From: an uncultured Prevotellaceae bacterium
GTDB lineage: Bacteria > Bacteroidota > Bacteroidia > Bacteroidales > Bacteroidaceae
Direction: 5' to 3'
Assembly: GCA_900319385.1 (NCBI GenBank)
Contig: ONOG01000001.1
Location: forward strand, 186,001-250,000
DNA: 64,000 nucleotides
A program made the position numbers and the translations under genes. The notes under the pieces are model-generated. The model saw only the letters and a list, made by a program, of their open reading frames with translations. It was not told the origin of the DNA and made no database searches. The first letter of the stretch is position 1. Each line of letters starts with the position of its first letter. Positions 30,226 to 38,655 of the stretch are shown here, piece after piece.

Positions 30226-30555
30226 TTGTATACGATTATGGTGTGGAGTAAAAATGGCACCTAAGCCCGATGATTAAAGGGTTTACGAGGATTTTGATAG
30301 ACATGCACTTTGTGTTTTTGTAAGATAGTCATACGGGAAGTGAATATGTCGAATACACGGATACGAAAGGCGTATGTTTCATGGAATTGTTCCAGTTCCT
30401 GATGTCCGGAAAATAAGAAAAACCATGAATAGATTTCTCGTCAGTCAGACATTCTTAATTCTCACATAACCAATTGTGTGTCTCTGCGAAATTCACTGCA
30501 ACAACATTAAGCTTGTTGTGAAATTGCATTAATTTTCCATTTTTTTTGTTTTTGC

Positions 30556-30586
30556 TTTTTGTTTTTAGAAAAAAATTGTAATTTTG
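30556..30586 (+). promoter_or_regulatory. Promoter at the left of the island, not followed by a gene
   Basis: TTTTTG (30556-30561), 17 bases, then TAATTTTG (30579-30586), an exact -7 match. No credible ORF starts within 450 bases, which suggests a non-coding transcript. Confidence 0.55.
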
Positions 30587-30592
30587 CATTCG

Positions 30593-30990
30593 GTAAAGTA
30601 TCGAAATGCGGATTTAACATTCGTTTTTCGTTTTTTACCTCGTTCTAGCACACGCCGAGCTTTTGATATAGTAATAACTATAATCAGAGGAGGAAGGGTG
30701 GGCAAATGGACGATGACATAATAAAAGGCGTTTACTTGACGCTTTGTTCTTGACTCACTGGAACTTCGCAACTTCTAAATCTTGTCTGGAACTTAGCAAC
30801 GGTAGATGTTCCGGGTGTGATTTTATCTCACTAAAAAGTATTCCTAATATCAGTTTTTTTGATATTATCTGAATGCCGTATGTGAGATTTGAATCATATC
30901 GGCGTGGGCTCTAGCGTTGTCTGTTCAACAAGATTAGGCAATGCGAAGGCCGACAGTGAGTGGAACAGACGACAGGCAGTTCCCACGCTT
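30593..30990 (+). ncRNA. Candidate structured non-coding RNA
   Basis: No coding sequence of substance occurs between the comM fragment and 31055. Downstream of the promoter lie a small hairpin (AAAGGCGT/ACGCTTT area, 30724-30744), two 15-base direct repeats CTGGAACTTCGCAAC (30758-30772) and CTGGAACTTAGCAAC (30786-30800), and a long two-part stem. In that stem GCGTGGG (30902-30908) pairs with CCCACGC (30982-30988), and the 11-base GTTGTCTGTTC (30916-30926) pairs with 30963-30973 through one G-T pair. I cannot assign it to a known RNA family. The ends are guesses. Confidence 0.35.
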
Positions 30991-31013
30991 TTCGAATAAT
31001 AACACCTGTCATA

Positions 31014-31044
31014 TTGGGAGCTATGGCAAAAATGTATGTATTTG
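31014..31044 (+). promoter_or_regulatory. Candidate promoter of the tubulin-like operon
   Basis: TTGG (31014-31017), 19 bases, then TGTATTTG (31037-31044), one mismatch to TAnnTTTG. The start codon of the first gene follows after 10 bases. Confidence 0.4.
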
Positions 31045-31054
31045 CTGCTTTTAA

Positions 31055-31462
31055 ATGATGCTCCTACAAAATAGTTTTTTTAAGCAAAAGAATATAATTT
31101 ATAACACAACAAGTTTTGTGTTTGTTGTGTTATGCCTTTTGTTTTATAGTTGTGAATCTAAACACAATGCTGTTTATGATTTGTTGATTTTCCGTACTGA
31201 AATAAAAAACCATTCTTCAGAATATACTCAGTCTGATTGGGAAAATGCTTTTGAAGAGTATTCCGATATCTGCCAAAGATTGGACGATATGCCATTATCA
31301 CACGAAGAACGTGTTGAAATTCAAAAAATAAAAGGTGAAATTGCTGGTTATGCAGCAACAGTGGCTGCACAGAAGACATCTGATAGAATCCGTGCTATTT
31401 CAGAGGAGATTAATTCTTTTGCAAATGGTTTTAGTAACACTTTTCAAATACCACATGATTAA
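31055..31462 (+). CDS. Small lipoprotein of unknown function
   Basis: This 135-residue protein has a hydrophobic segment and lipobox (VLCLLFYSC, Cys33). The rest is predicted helical and charged (TEIKNHSSEYTQSDWENAFEEYSDICQRLDDMPLSHEERVEIQKIKGEIAGYAATV). This resembles small Bacteroidales lipoproteins of the DUF6565 kind that precede other envelope genes; the match is from memory of the pattern. No enzymatic motif is visible. It is first in the island series, 11 bases before the next gene, so it is probably part of the same membrane-linked machinery. Confidence 0.7.
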   Translation: MMLLQNSFFKQKNIIYNTTSFVFVVLCLLFYSCESKHNAVYDLLIFRTEIKNHSSEYTQSDWENAFEEYSDICQRLDDMPLSHEERVEIQKIKGEIAGYAATVAAQKTSDRIRAISEEINSFANGFSNTFQIPHD

Positions 31463-31473
31463 TAATTAATGCT

Positions 31474-31929
31474 ATGATAGGGGATCTCGTAAGTACTGTG
31501 GATAATTTTGAGTATGGTATACTCATAGCAATAGTAATCGTTGCATTATTATTGTTTTCTATCACATTTTTTAACAAGAAGAAAAAACTTAATGTTCTAT
31601 CTTTTATTATTGCCGCTGGTTTAATTGCTCTTTTGACGATTCAATTCAGTCGCTTAATTGGTGCTTGTGCCTTGTCTAATACAACCTCAACAATAAACAA
31701 TGTTATTGGTGTAGTTTCACCAACTCTGGGCAAATACGTCACGTCTGGTACCAGCAATGAAATTAGTTGGTTTATATTCCGCCGAATCATGTGGTCGGTC
31801 ATATTCTTGATTATAGGGGGAGGCTGTATATATATAACTATGGATACCCAAAAATCAAGAAATAGAAGTGTGCCAACAGGTATTCAAACGAGTAGAAGAT
31901 ATCACACCCATAACACTAGAAGACGATAA
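31474..31929 (+). CDS. Small membrane protein with three predicted helices
   Basis: A 151-residue protein. Membrane helices are likely at about 14-33, 41-58 and 104-123, with a basic loop (NKKKK) after the first and a Ser/Arg/His-rich basic tail (SRRYHTHNTRRR). I do not recognise the family. It sits between the lipoprotein and the tubulin-like gene with short gaps, so it may anchor the cytoplasmic GTPase at the membrane. That is inference. Confidence 0.7.
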   Translation: MIGDLVSTVDNFEYGILIAIVIVALLLFSITFFNKKKKLNVLSFIIAAGLIALLTIQFSRLIGACALSNTTSTINNVIGVVSPTLGKYVTSGTSNEISWFIFRRIMWSVIFLIIGGGCIYITMDTQKSRNRSVPTGIQTSRRYHTHNTRRR

Positions 31930-31966
31930 TAATTATAAAAATAATTAACAAATAATCAACGTAACT

Positions 31967-34900
31967 ATGGCAACATTAAAAACCAATCACATTCTTATTG
32001 GACTTGGTGGTACTGGAGGAAAAATCCTCCGTGCTTTCAAAATGAGAATGTTTGAAGAATTTCCAAACAAGGAAGAACGTGAGAAACAACCCGTGGCATT
32101 ACTCTATGTAGATTCCACCAGAGAAATGATGGGAATAGGTAGAGCAGATATGGATGTAATGGGGCAAGATGCATCATTTGGAGAAAATGAATTCCTTTAC
32201 ATTAAAGGATGTGATGTTCCAGATTTGCTTGACAATATTGATAATCATCCAGAATTGAGGGGAATCGTCAACAATGTCGGTGCTGTTCGTACTGCTATTG
32301 GAAATCTTGGTGAAGCTGCAGGACAAAAACGTCGTGCTGGTAGACTGTTATTTGCAGTAAATGCACGCAAGTATGTAGACGCCTTGAAAAACTGTTTTGC
32401 AAAATGTAATGAGCGTTCGCACAATAATTCAAAACAAGTTCATATTTTTGCAGGACTTTGTGGCGGCACTGGCTCTGGATCCATTATTGATGCAATTGTA
32501 CAGGCGCGAAATATTCCTGGTTGGGAAAGTGCACAAATAAATGTCTATGCCATGATTCCCGAGCAAGATTTGCCAAAAGCAGACATGGATAAAGGTCGAT
32601 ACTATGAAAATGGTTATGCTGCCCTAAATGAACTGAATGCTTTACAATGTGGTCGTTATAAGCCATGTGATGTTCTAGGTGATGGCGCCCCATTAAATGT
32701 GTTTAACGAACGGATTAAGGGTGTTGCAAACGGAATAGCTCTCTATAGTAATGTAAACTCTAATGGAAGGATTGTCGATTCCTTTGTTGAACTTCCAAAG
32801 ATTGTGAGTGATTATGTCTATTCTCGCATATTTCTTATTAATCAGGAGGCTTCGGAATGCAATGATATTATTCGTGCATTTAATTTCGAAAATATGGATG
32901 GTTCCGAGTTTGAATACGATGAATGTGTCTCTCCAACAGAGGTGATGAAATCCCAGGAACTACCAATTGTAAGAACTAAGAAGTTGTATTCATTTGGGCT
33001 CAAACGTGTAATATACCCAGAAATGCGTGTATTGCAACATATGACATACACTATTGGCCAAAATGTATTATATCAGTTCCGTTACAATAATTGGCGCTCA
33101 AATCTCGGATTTATAGACGAAGAAATCAACTTTGACTATCGCTCAGAATATCTGAAGAATGAAACGTTAAACCGTTGGATGCTTGATGAGGCGCATCTTA
33201 CGTTGGAGGAAGAAGTACTTACGACAAAAGATGGTCAAAGATATGACTCATTTTATAAAGAATGGCAAAGCCGTATCAATGATTTTTCGGATTTTTGCAG
33301 AGATTTCGAATGCCCTCTCACAGAACTCTATCGTCAGATGGATGGCATGTTCGCGGAAAACTTTCGTGATGAGGGTGTTAGAAATTACTATAAAAATAAA
33401 CTTCGTTCACTAAATCCAATAGCACGTGAAATACGTAGCAACATTGAAAAAGAACTGTTTGGTAAGTGGCGCGATGGTCATATCTCCATTGTGGAACTTA
33501 GCCGCATTGGAGAATTGCTTGCCAATTATGTTGCAACAGACTTAAAGAAAAACCTTGACTCTTCCTACGATAATACAAAGAAAAAACTTGAAGAATCTGA
33601 AGCAATGCTATCTGATATTTTAGATGATTGGACGCATGTTGGTTTCATTGGGAAATACGTAACTAAAAAGAAAGAAGACTTCTACATTGATTATCAAAAA
33701 GAATTGACAGACAATCTTGATTTCAGAACGCTTCTTGTCGCTTTAGAATTTGCTCGTCAATTATCTTCTGAGCTTCAGCGTGAAATCGGTAAGATGAGTG
33801 ATGATATCAATTCTTTCAGTAAAATGCTCAGTGATGCTATTGATGAAACCAATCGTCTTATAACTGCTCAACAAAAAACAAATAAAGGTCTGGAGGACAT
33901 GCGTGGAGCCGTTATCGAAGTTAGCGAAGAAGAACGCATGATTAAATATGAAGACGAGTTGAGATTTGACAAAGAGGGCATGATAAATATTTCACGTCAA
34001 TTACGTGAGGAAATTCTTCCCGATACTGAGTTTAAAAATTTTGGTGATTTGCTTACACGAATTAGCGAAAAAACCATCAAACATGCTTTCGATATTAAAT
34101 TGTCAGAAATTATACAGACAAAACACGCTGATCTGCCGCCATCTTCCACCAAAATTCTTGGTTTGAATATTCTGACTCAATTACAGCAAAAACTTGGGAA
34201 TAACTACCAAAGAATCCAGGAGTTTGCTCACGAGATTCTCCAACAAAGCGGAGCCTATATCAATCTTGACCGCAATCAGATTATTTCAAATATTAGAAAT
34301 AACGATCAACCAGACGAAAACAAAAACATTAATCTTCGTGAGGTTTTGATTAGTATTCCTTCACCCGATGATAATCCCGGTCTGAAAGAATTTGCCGATG
34401 ACTTAAAAAGTGCATTCGAGAGCCAAGTTGAAAATGGAGTCAAGGCGCCGAAAATCTTTATGGAAAGTTCTCGCAAAAACGAACTATCAATCATAACAAT
34501 TAATTATGCCTTTCCAATGCGCGCGATCAGTTGGTTAGCTGGTTATAAGAAACGTTATGAAAACTATTTACATACGGGAAATGCAAATCAAGACTTAAGC
34601 AGGGCTATTTTACTTCACAGCGAAGGACTGGGTGAAAATCTCCCAAGCATATTTGCAAAGACGGATGCGGAACTTCGTAAGATTGATGAGAAGAATACCC
34701 AAAAATCAACAAAACAGCCACTCACTCCACCCGTATTTAATGAGGTATCTGCAATGCCTCCAACTATGGATCCTATTGTTCAGTTGTTTCTCCATATAGG
34801 TGGCCAGCAGTATGGACCTTATGATTATGCGACCCTCAAACAATTGGTTAAGAACGGACAACTTAATCAACAAACTATGGTATGGATGCAAGGAATGCCA

Positions 34901-35023
34901 GCATGGAGCCCTGCGTGCAATGTTCCTGAAATTCAAGGGCTCTTTGTTGCATCTCTCACGAATTCTGGTATGCCACCAATGCCTCCGACGCCAGGCTCAA
35001 TACCTCCTCCAATGAATCAGTAA
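31967..35023 (+). CDS. Tubulin-like (Tubulin_2-type) GTPase with C-terminal GYF_2-like domain
   Basis: A 1018-residue cytoplasmic protein without signal or membrane helix. The start HILIGLGGTGGKILRAFK (8-25) is a first nucleotide-binding loop. GLCGGTGSG (163-171) matches the tubulin/FtsZ signature G-G-G-T-G-[ST]-G with Cys in place of one Gly. QKRRAGRLLFAVN precedes it, as in the Tubulin_2 family. The middle (about 360-800) is long, helical and coiled-coil-like. Residues 940-993 form a GYF_2-like domain (GGQQYGPYDYATLKQLV...MVWMQGMPAWSPA), followed by a Pro-rich tail (MPPMPPTPGSIPPP). Tubulin-like proteins bind GTP and usually polymerise. Polymerisation here is untested. It is the centre of the island series, and its AT-rich codons differ from the backbone. 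Confidence 0.85.
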   Translation: MATLKTNHILIGLGGTGGKILRAFKMRMFEEFPNKEEREKQPVALLYVDSTREMMGIGRADMDVMGQDASFGENEFLYIKGCDVPDLLDNIDNHPELRGIVNNVGAVRTAIGNLGEAAGQKRRAGRLLFAVNARKYVDALKNCFAKCNERSHNNSKQVHIFAGLCGGTGSGSIIDAIVQARNIPGWESAQINVYAMIPEQDLPKADMDKGRYYENGYAALNELNALQCGRYKPCDVLGDGAPLNVFNERIKGVANGIALYSNVNSNGRIVDSFVELPKIVSDYVYSRIFLINQEASECNDIIRAFNFENMDGSEFEYDECVSPTEVMKSQELPIVRTKKLYSFGLKRVIYPEMRVLQHMTYTIGQNVLYQFRYNNWRSNLGFIDEEINFDYRSEYLKNETLNRWMLDEAHLTLEEEVLTTKDGQRYDSFYKEWQSRINDFSDFCRDFECPLTELYRQMDGMFAENFRDEGVRNYYKNKLRSLNPIAREIRSNIEKELFGKWRDGHISIVELSRIGELLANYVATDLKKNLDSSYDNTKKKLEESEAMLSDILDDWTHVGFIGKYVTKKKEDFYIDYQKELTDNLDFRTLLVALEFARQLSSELQREIGKMSDDINSFSKMLSDAIDETNRLITAQQKTNKGLEDMRGAVIEVSEEERMIKYEDELRFDKEGMINISRQLREEILPDTEFKNFGDLLTRISEKTIKHAFDIKLSEIIQTKHADLPPSSTKILGLNILTQLQQKLGNNYQRIQEFAHEILQQSGAYINLDRNQIISNIRNNDQPDENKNINLREVLISIPSPDDNPGLKEFADDLKSAFESQVENGVKAPKIFMESSRKNELSIITINYAFPMRAISWLAGYKKRYENYLHTGNANQDLSRAILLHSEGLGENLPSIFAKTDAELRKIDEKNTQKSTKQPLTPPVFNEVSAMPPTMDPIVQLFLHIGGQQYGPYDYATLKQLVKNGQLNQQTMVWMQGMPAWSPACNVPEIQGLFVASLTNSGMPPMPPTPGSIPPPMNQ

Positions 35024-35043
35024 CAATCTAATGAATAAATATT

Positions 35044-35781
35044 ATGAACAAGAGAAGAAGTGACCGTATAAAAAAATATGGCGTTTGTCTTAATGACAAA
35101 TGCGAACAATACAAAGTCGTTCAAGAGATTTTACACGGTGAAATGGAATGTCCCGTGTGCAAGAAAAAACTCTCTCCCTGTGCTCCGCCTAAGAAAAAAA
35201 ACAATAAAAAGCCTATTTTTATTGGTATCATTGCCTTGATAGCCCTTGGTGCTATCATAGGTGGCATTATCGCTTTTACAGGCGGGGATGGTGGCTCTCC
35301 TGAAGTTGTTGATAGTCTTGCCACAGACACAACCAAGAAGGCTCCCGTTGTTCCCGTCAAGCCCGATACGGTTGTGATGCGTGACACGCTTGTGGTGCGT
35401 GATACTATCATCCAAAACAACACCACAACAATCACTGAAAAAACAAGTACCAGGACCACAGTGAACACCACTACTCCTGCTCAGCCCAAGCCAGTTACAC
35501 CAGCAGCATCAGGAAGTGGTACAATACACTTAAGTTATGGGACTTATAGTGGTGCGACGAAGAATGGCTATCCTCATGGGCAGGGGCGTTTAACTTATTC
35601 GACAACTCGTCAGATTAACCGCAATGATGTAAAGGGACGAACAGCAAATGCTGGTGACTATGTTATCGGCGAGTTCTTTAATGGTTTCGTAGTGTATGGA
35701 AAGCATTACGATTCTGCTGGCAATCTCCTTGAGTCCCTTAACTTTGGGGTTGGCTCTGAAAACAGTTATGAGTCAAAATAA
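35044..35781 (+). CDS. Zinc-ribbon, single-pass membrane protein with MORN-like C-terminus
   Basis: A 245-residue protein. Four cysteines (15, 20, 36, 39) form a probable zinc ribbon (CLNDKC...CPVC) at the N-terminus, followed by a Lys-rich stretch and a membrane helix at about 57-78. A repetitive Val/Thr/Asp linker (VVMRDTLVVRDTI) follows. The C-terminal ~80 residues hold GYPHGQGRLTYS and DYVIGEFFNGFVVYGK, like MORN repeats. The positive side before the helix puts the zinc ribbon in the cytoplasm and the MORN part in the periplasm. Twenty bases separate it from the tubulin-like gene, so it is a good candidate for the link between GTPase and envelope. Confidence 0.7.
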   Translation: MNKRRSDRIKKYGVCLNDKCEQYKVVQEILHGEMECPVCKKKLSPCAPPKKKNNKKPIFIGIIALIALGAIIGGIIAFTGGDGGSPEVVDSLATDTTKKAPVVPVKPDTVVMRDTLVVRDTIIQNNTTTITEKTSTRTTVNTTTPAQPKPVTPAASGSGTIHLSYGTYSGATKNGYPHGQGRLTYSTTRQINRNDVKGRTANAGDYVIGEFFNGFVVYGKHYDSAGNLLESLNFGVGSENSYESK

Positions 35782-35800
35782 ATCCACGAATAGTATGTTT

Positions 35801-36778
35801 ATGAAAACCATCTATAAAACTATCATACCAATGCTTGGCTTGTTTGCTTTCTCGCAAACGAGCCAAGCTCAAAGGTACAATCTTTTTCCCCCAGAGGTCA
35901 AAACAGAATATCCCTCTGTTGTCTATGATTTTTTGGAGAGATATCTCTTTGAGATTGATAGTTTACGGATGAAGGGTGAGTTTGTTGACCAACGTCTTCG
36001 TGATGATAAGGTAGTCTTTTTGGCGGGTTCTGCCGCAACAGCAAAAAAGATTAACCAAGATATTTCTTTTAATATCAATACAACAGAAAATCATTATTAT
36101 GAAGTATCATGGAGTGATAGTCTTGGAAACGTGATTCTTGATGTGGCATTTCCTATGCAATACGAATTGCTATTGGGAAAGCCCAAAGTTGAGATAGAAA
36201 AAGACTTTAAGTCAACCATTACCGAGGAACGCTCATATGTACCCACACGTCTTTCAAATGAGAAGCTCAACAAGATTGATGATGGATGTATGATGACGTC
36301 ACCCATATCGAACTATTATGTTGAAAGTTTAAATACCGCAACATATTATAAGACATCGGCATCAGGAGTTGCGGCACCGACATTTCTTGATGGAGATAAG
36401 TGGCACTCAGCGGCTAATTTGTTTCTTGGACGTATTGATGATATATCAGACTACACACTTTTTATCGAACAAAATCTGTATGGTTTCAATAAAATACATT
36501 ATACGGTAACATTACAACAATGGCTTGCCTATTGTCAGGCTATGAAACTTCAAATCTATTTTGCGATAGAAGAAGAGCGAGAAGATGGTCTTAAGGCATT
36601 ATTGATTGCACAAAGCTCAGACTTAGGGTTTAATCACATGATGTCTATTATTATTCCCGACCATTTTGTGACAAACAAAAAGACTGTGTTTAAGGCAACG
36701 TTGAATGCCTATATACCGACACAAAACGTTAAAGACTTGTACAAACAATATATAGATAAACCTAAAAAACGAATATGA
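35801..36778 (+). CDS. Secreted protein of unknown function
   Basis: A 325-residue protein with a signal peptide (MKTIYKTIIPMLGLFAFSQTSQA). The frame is open further upstream, but that part overlaps the zinc-ribbon gene, so I used the ATG that gives the signal peptide; an ATG two codons earlier is also possible. The mature part has no motif I know (SVVYDFLERYLFEIDSL; FLDGDKWHSAANLFLGRIDDISDYTLFIEQNLYG). It overlaps the next gene by four bases (ATGA), which ties the two in translation. Periplasmic or surface location is inferred. Confidence 0.65.
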   Translation: MKTIYKTIIPMLGLFAFSQTSQAQRYNLFPPEVKTEYPSVVYDFLERYLFEIDSLRMKGEFVDQRLRDDKVVFLAGSAATAKKINQDISFNINTTENHYYEVSWSDSLGNVILDVAFPMQYELLLGKPKVEIEKDFKSTITEERSYVPTRLSNEKLNKIDDGCMMTSPISNYYVESLNTATYYKTSASGVAAPTFLDGDKWHSAANLFLGRIDDISDYTLFIEQNLYGFNKIHYTVTLQQWLAYCQAMKLQIYFAIEEEREDGLKALLIAQSSDLGFNHMMSIIIPDHFVTNKKTVFKATLNAYIPTQNVKDLYKQYIDKPKKRI

Positions 36779-37551
36779 TTAAAACACTAACAACCACATT
36801 TTGCTTATTCCTGTTTATAGGTACGATATTCGCACAAAACGAGCAGAAGGTTATCAATGCAATTAAGAGCAGCAAGAACTTTCTGTATGCGACTGGAACA
36901 TCTACTGTGAGCAGTGAGGAGGCATCGAATAATGCTAAGGATTTACTTGCTTTAGAGATAGAACAATGGCTCCAGGAAAGTAAAGCAAATGATATTGCAG
37001 GCTATGTGGCAAAATCCCGCGAAAATTTATCTCAAATAAAAACCAAACGTGGAAATCTTTTTCGCGTCTTTACATACGTAAAAAAGAAAGATATTCTTCC
37101 TTATTATAAAGAAGAGGAAGTGATGGTCGTTGATTTTGTGGAATTGCAAGAGCAAATCAATAAATCTACGCCAGAGGATGCCCCTGCTGTAACAAATAAA
37201 GCGACAGAGCAACTTCCTGTTTCTGAAATTCAAACAGAACAACATCAAGATGCGCTTTCGTCTGTTCCTACAGAACAGGAAAGAGTATTTCTGAATATAC
37301 AGAGTTTCACTGCGTTAAACGATTTTATCAATTGTGGCCGAGAAGATAAAAGCATTGTCGAGGTCGGCAATTATAAAAATATGCCAACTACGGGTGTCGT
37401 CTATGTCTTTATTCATAATAAACAAGGAGAGATTCCTGCGTGTATGAAGGTCATAGATGGAAAACCTATAAATCTTGCAACAGGTAAAACAGATGCCATT
37501 TCCAACTATAAGGGCTGTGGTGCTATTTGGGTTAAATTTGATGACGAATAA
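36775..37551 (+). CDS. Secreted protein of unknown function, LPP20/FlgT-like N-terminal half
   Basis: A 258-residue protein with a signal peptide ending IGTIFAQ. The N-terminal half (FLYATGTSTVSSEEASNNAKDLLALEIEQWL ... FRVFTYVKKKDI) has the alanine-rich helix plus strand pattern of LPP20/FlgT-like periplasmic domains. A Gln/Glu/Pro-rich linker follows (about 125-165). The C-terminal ~90 residues (VYVFIHNKQGEIPACMKVIDGKPINLATGK) form a second compact domain I cannot name. It is coupled to the gene before and 17 bases from the next. Function unknown. Confidence 0.65.
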   Translation: MIKTLTTTFCLFLFIGTIFAQNEQKVINAIKSSKNFLYATGTSTVSSEEASNNAKDLLALEIEQWLQESKANDIAGYVAKSRENLSQIKTKRGNLFRVFTYVKKKDILPYYKEEEVMVVDFVELQEQINKSTPEDAPAVTNKATEQLPVSEIQTEQHQDALSSVPTEQERVFLNIQSFTALNDFINCGREDKSIVEVGNYKNMPTTGVVYVFIHNKQGEIPACMKVIDGKPINLATGKTDAISNYKGCGAIWVKFDDE

Positions 37552-37568
37552 ATAAAAAAGGAAAAAAT

Positions 37569-38555
37569 ATGAAGACACTGTGTTTAATTACATTTATGTT
37601 CTTTTGCTCGCTTGTCAACGCGGCAGATAGAGTTAGCGTCCGTATTTCAGATGGCATTGAAAATGATGCGATAAAAACGAAGATGGAACGTACTATGTCC
37701 ACTATTCTCACTGAAGCTAACGCGGCACATGAAGCAAAAAGAGAAATGAATTACTCTGCATTAGGCATTCCCGCCTCCGTTCAAGGAGCGTTAGCTGCGT
37801 TATGGGACAACTCTCCGTTCATTTGTCTAGACAACGAAATCGTAGAGCATTGTCTGACGACGGGAACAGGCTATCAGGTACGAAATATCCCTCTGATTCT
37901 GAAGCCTCTCAATTCTAAAGATATTGCTGAAGACGAGGATTATCAGGAAGCAGTTATTAGTTTTGACAAACAGGGTAATCTGGTCTCGTTCTACCTCTCA
38001 ATCAGCATGAACCTCTATTTGAATGTCGTTCGTGAGAACAAGGAGATAACCGATTTGCGTCGGCGTCAGCTCATTCTTGACTATGTTGAGCAGTTCCGTA
38101 CTGCATACAACCAGAAGGATCTGGATTTTTTGGAAGCAATATTTAGTGAGGATGCTCTCATTATTACGGGTAAAGTTATACAACGAAAGACCAATGATGG
38201 CATTCGTTTGCCCGACAAGATAGAATATACAAAACACGATAAACAAACTTATTTGGCCAATCTAAAGCGTATATTCAGCAGAAATCGTCAGCTTCGTGTC
38301 ACGTTTGACGAAATCGAGGTGATGCGCCATCCCATTCACAAGGACTTCTATGGTGTTACCCTTCATCAGGGGTGGACTAGCGACCGCTATCATGATGACG
38401 GCTATCTGTTTCTGCTTTGGGACTTCCGCGTCGAAGATCATCCTGTAATTCATGTTCGTACCTGGCAGCCAGATGCCTATAGTGCAGACGGAAAGAGCAC
38501 ACAACGTATACCAAAAGATGAAATTTTTAGTTTGAGTGATTTTAATATTGAATAA
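37569..38555 (+). CDS. Secreted protein with NTF2-like domain
   Basis: A 328-residue protein with a signal peptide (MFFCSLVNA). Residues about 165-305 look like an NTF2/SnoaL fold: LILDYVEQFRTAYNQKDLDFLEAIFSEDALIITG, then YLANLKRIFSRNRQLRVTFDEIEVMRH and HDDGYLFLLWDFRV. Such domains bind small ligands or act as dimerising adaptors. A catalytic role is not evident. The N-terminal 160 residues are unassigned. It is the last gene of the tight AT-rich run; a 100-base gap follows. Confidence 0.7.
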   Translation: MKTLCLITFMFFCSLVNAADRVSVRISDGIENDAIKTKMERTMSTILTEANAAHEAKREMNYSALGIPASVQGALAALWDNSPFICLDNEIVEHCLTTGTGYQVRNIPLILKPLNSKDIAEDEDYQEAVISFDKQGNLVSFYLSISMNLYLNVVRENKEITDLRRRQLILDYVEQFRTAYNQKDLDFLEAIFSEDALIITGKVIQRKTNDGIRLPDKIEYTKHDKQTYLANLKRIFSRNRQLRVTFDEIEVMRHPIHKDFYGVTLHQGWTSDRYHDDGYLFLLWDFRVEDHPVIHVRTWQPDAYSADGKSTQRIPKDEIFSLSDFNIE

Positions 38556-38655
38556 AATCACTTCACATAACCTCAATTATCTATATCTGCTTGCTGGCGA
38601 AAAGTACAGAAGTATGAACGTAAACGAAAAGTAATAAAGACTTTAGTCATTGTTA

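Noticed and set aside
30565..30771. Minus-strand 68-codon ORF at the island entrance
   Set aside because: It runs through the T-rich promoter, has no ribosome site or known family, and fits the structured non-coding stretch better.
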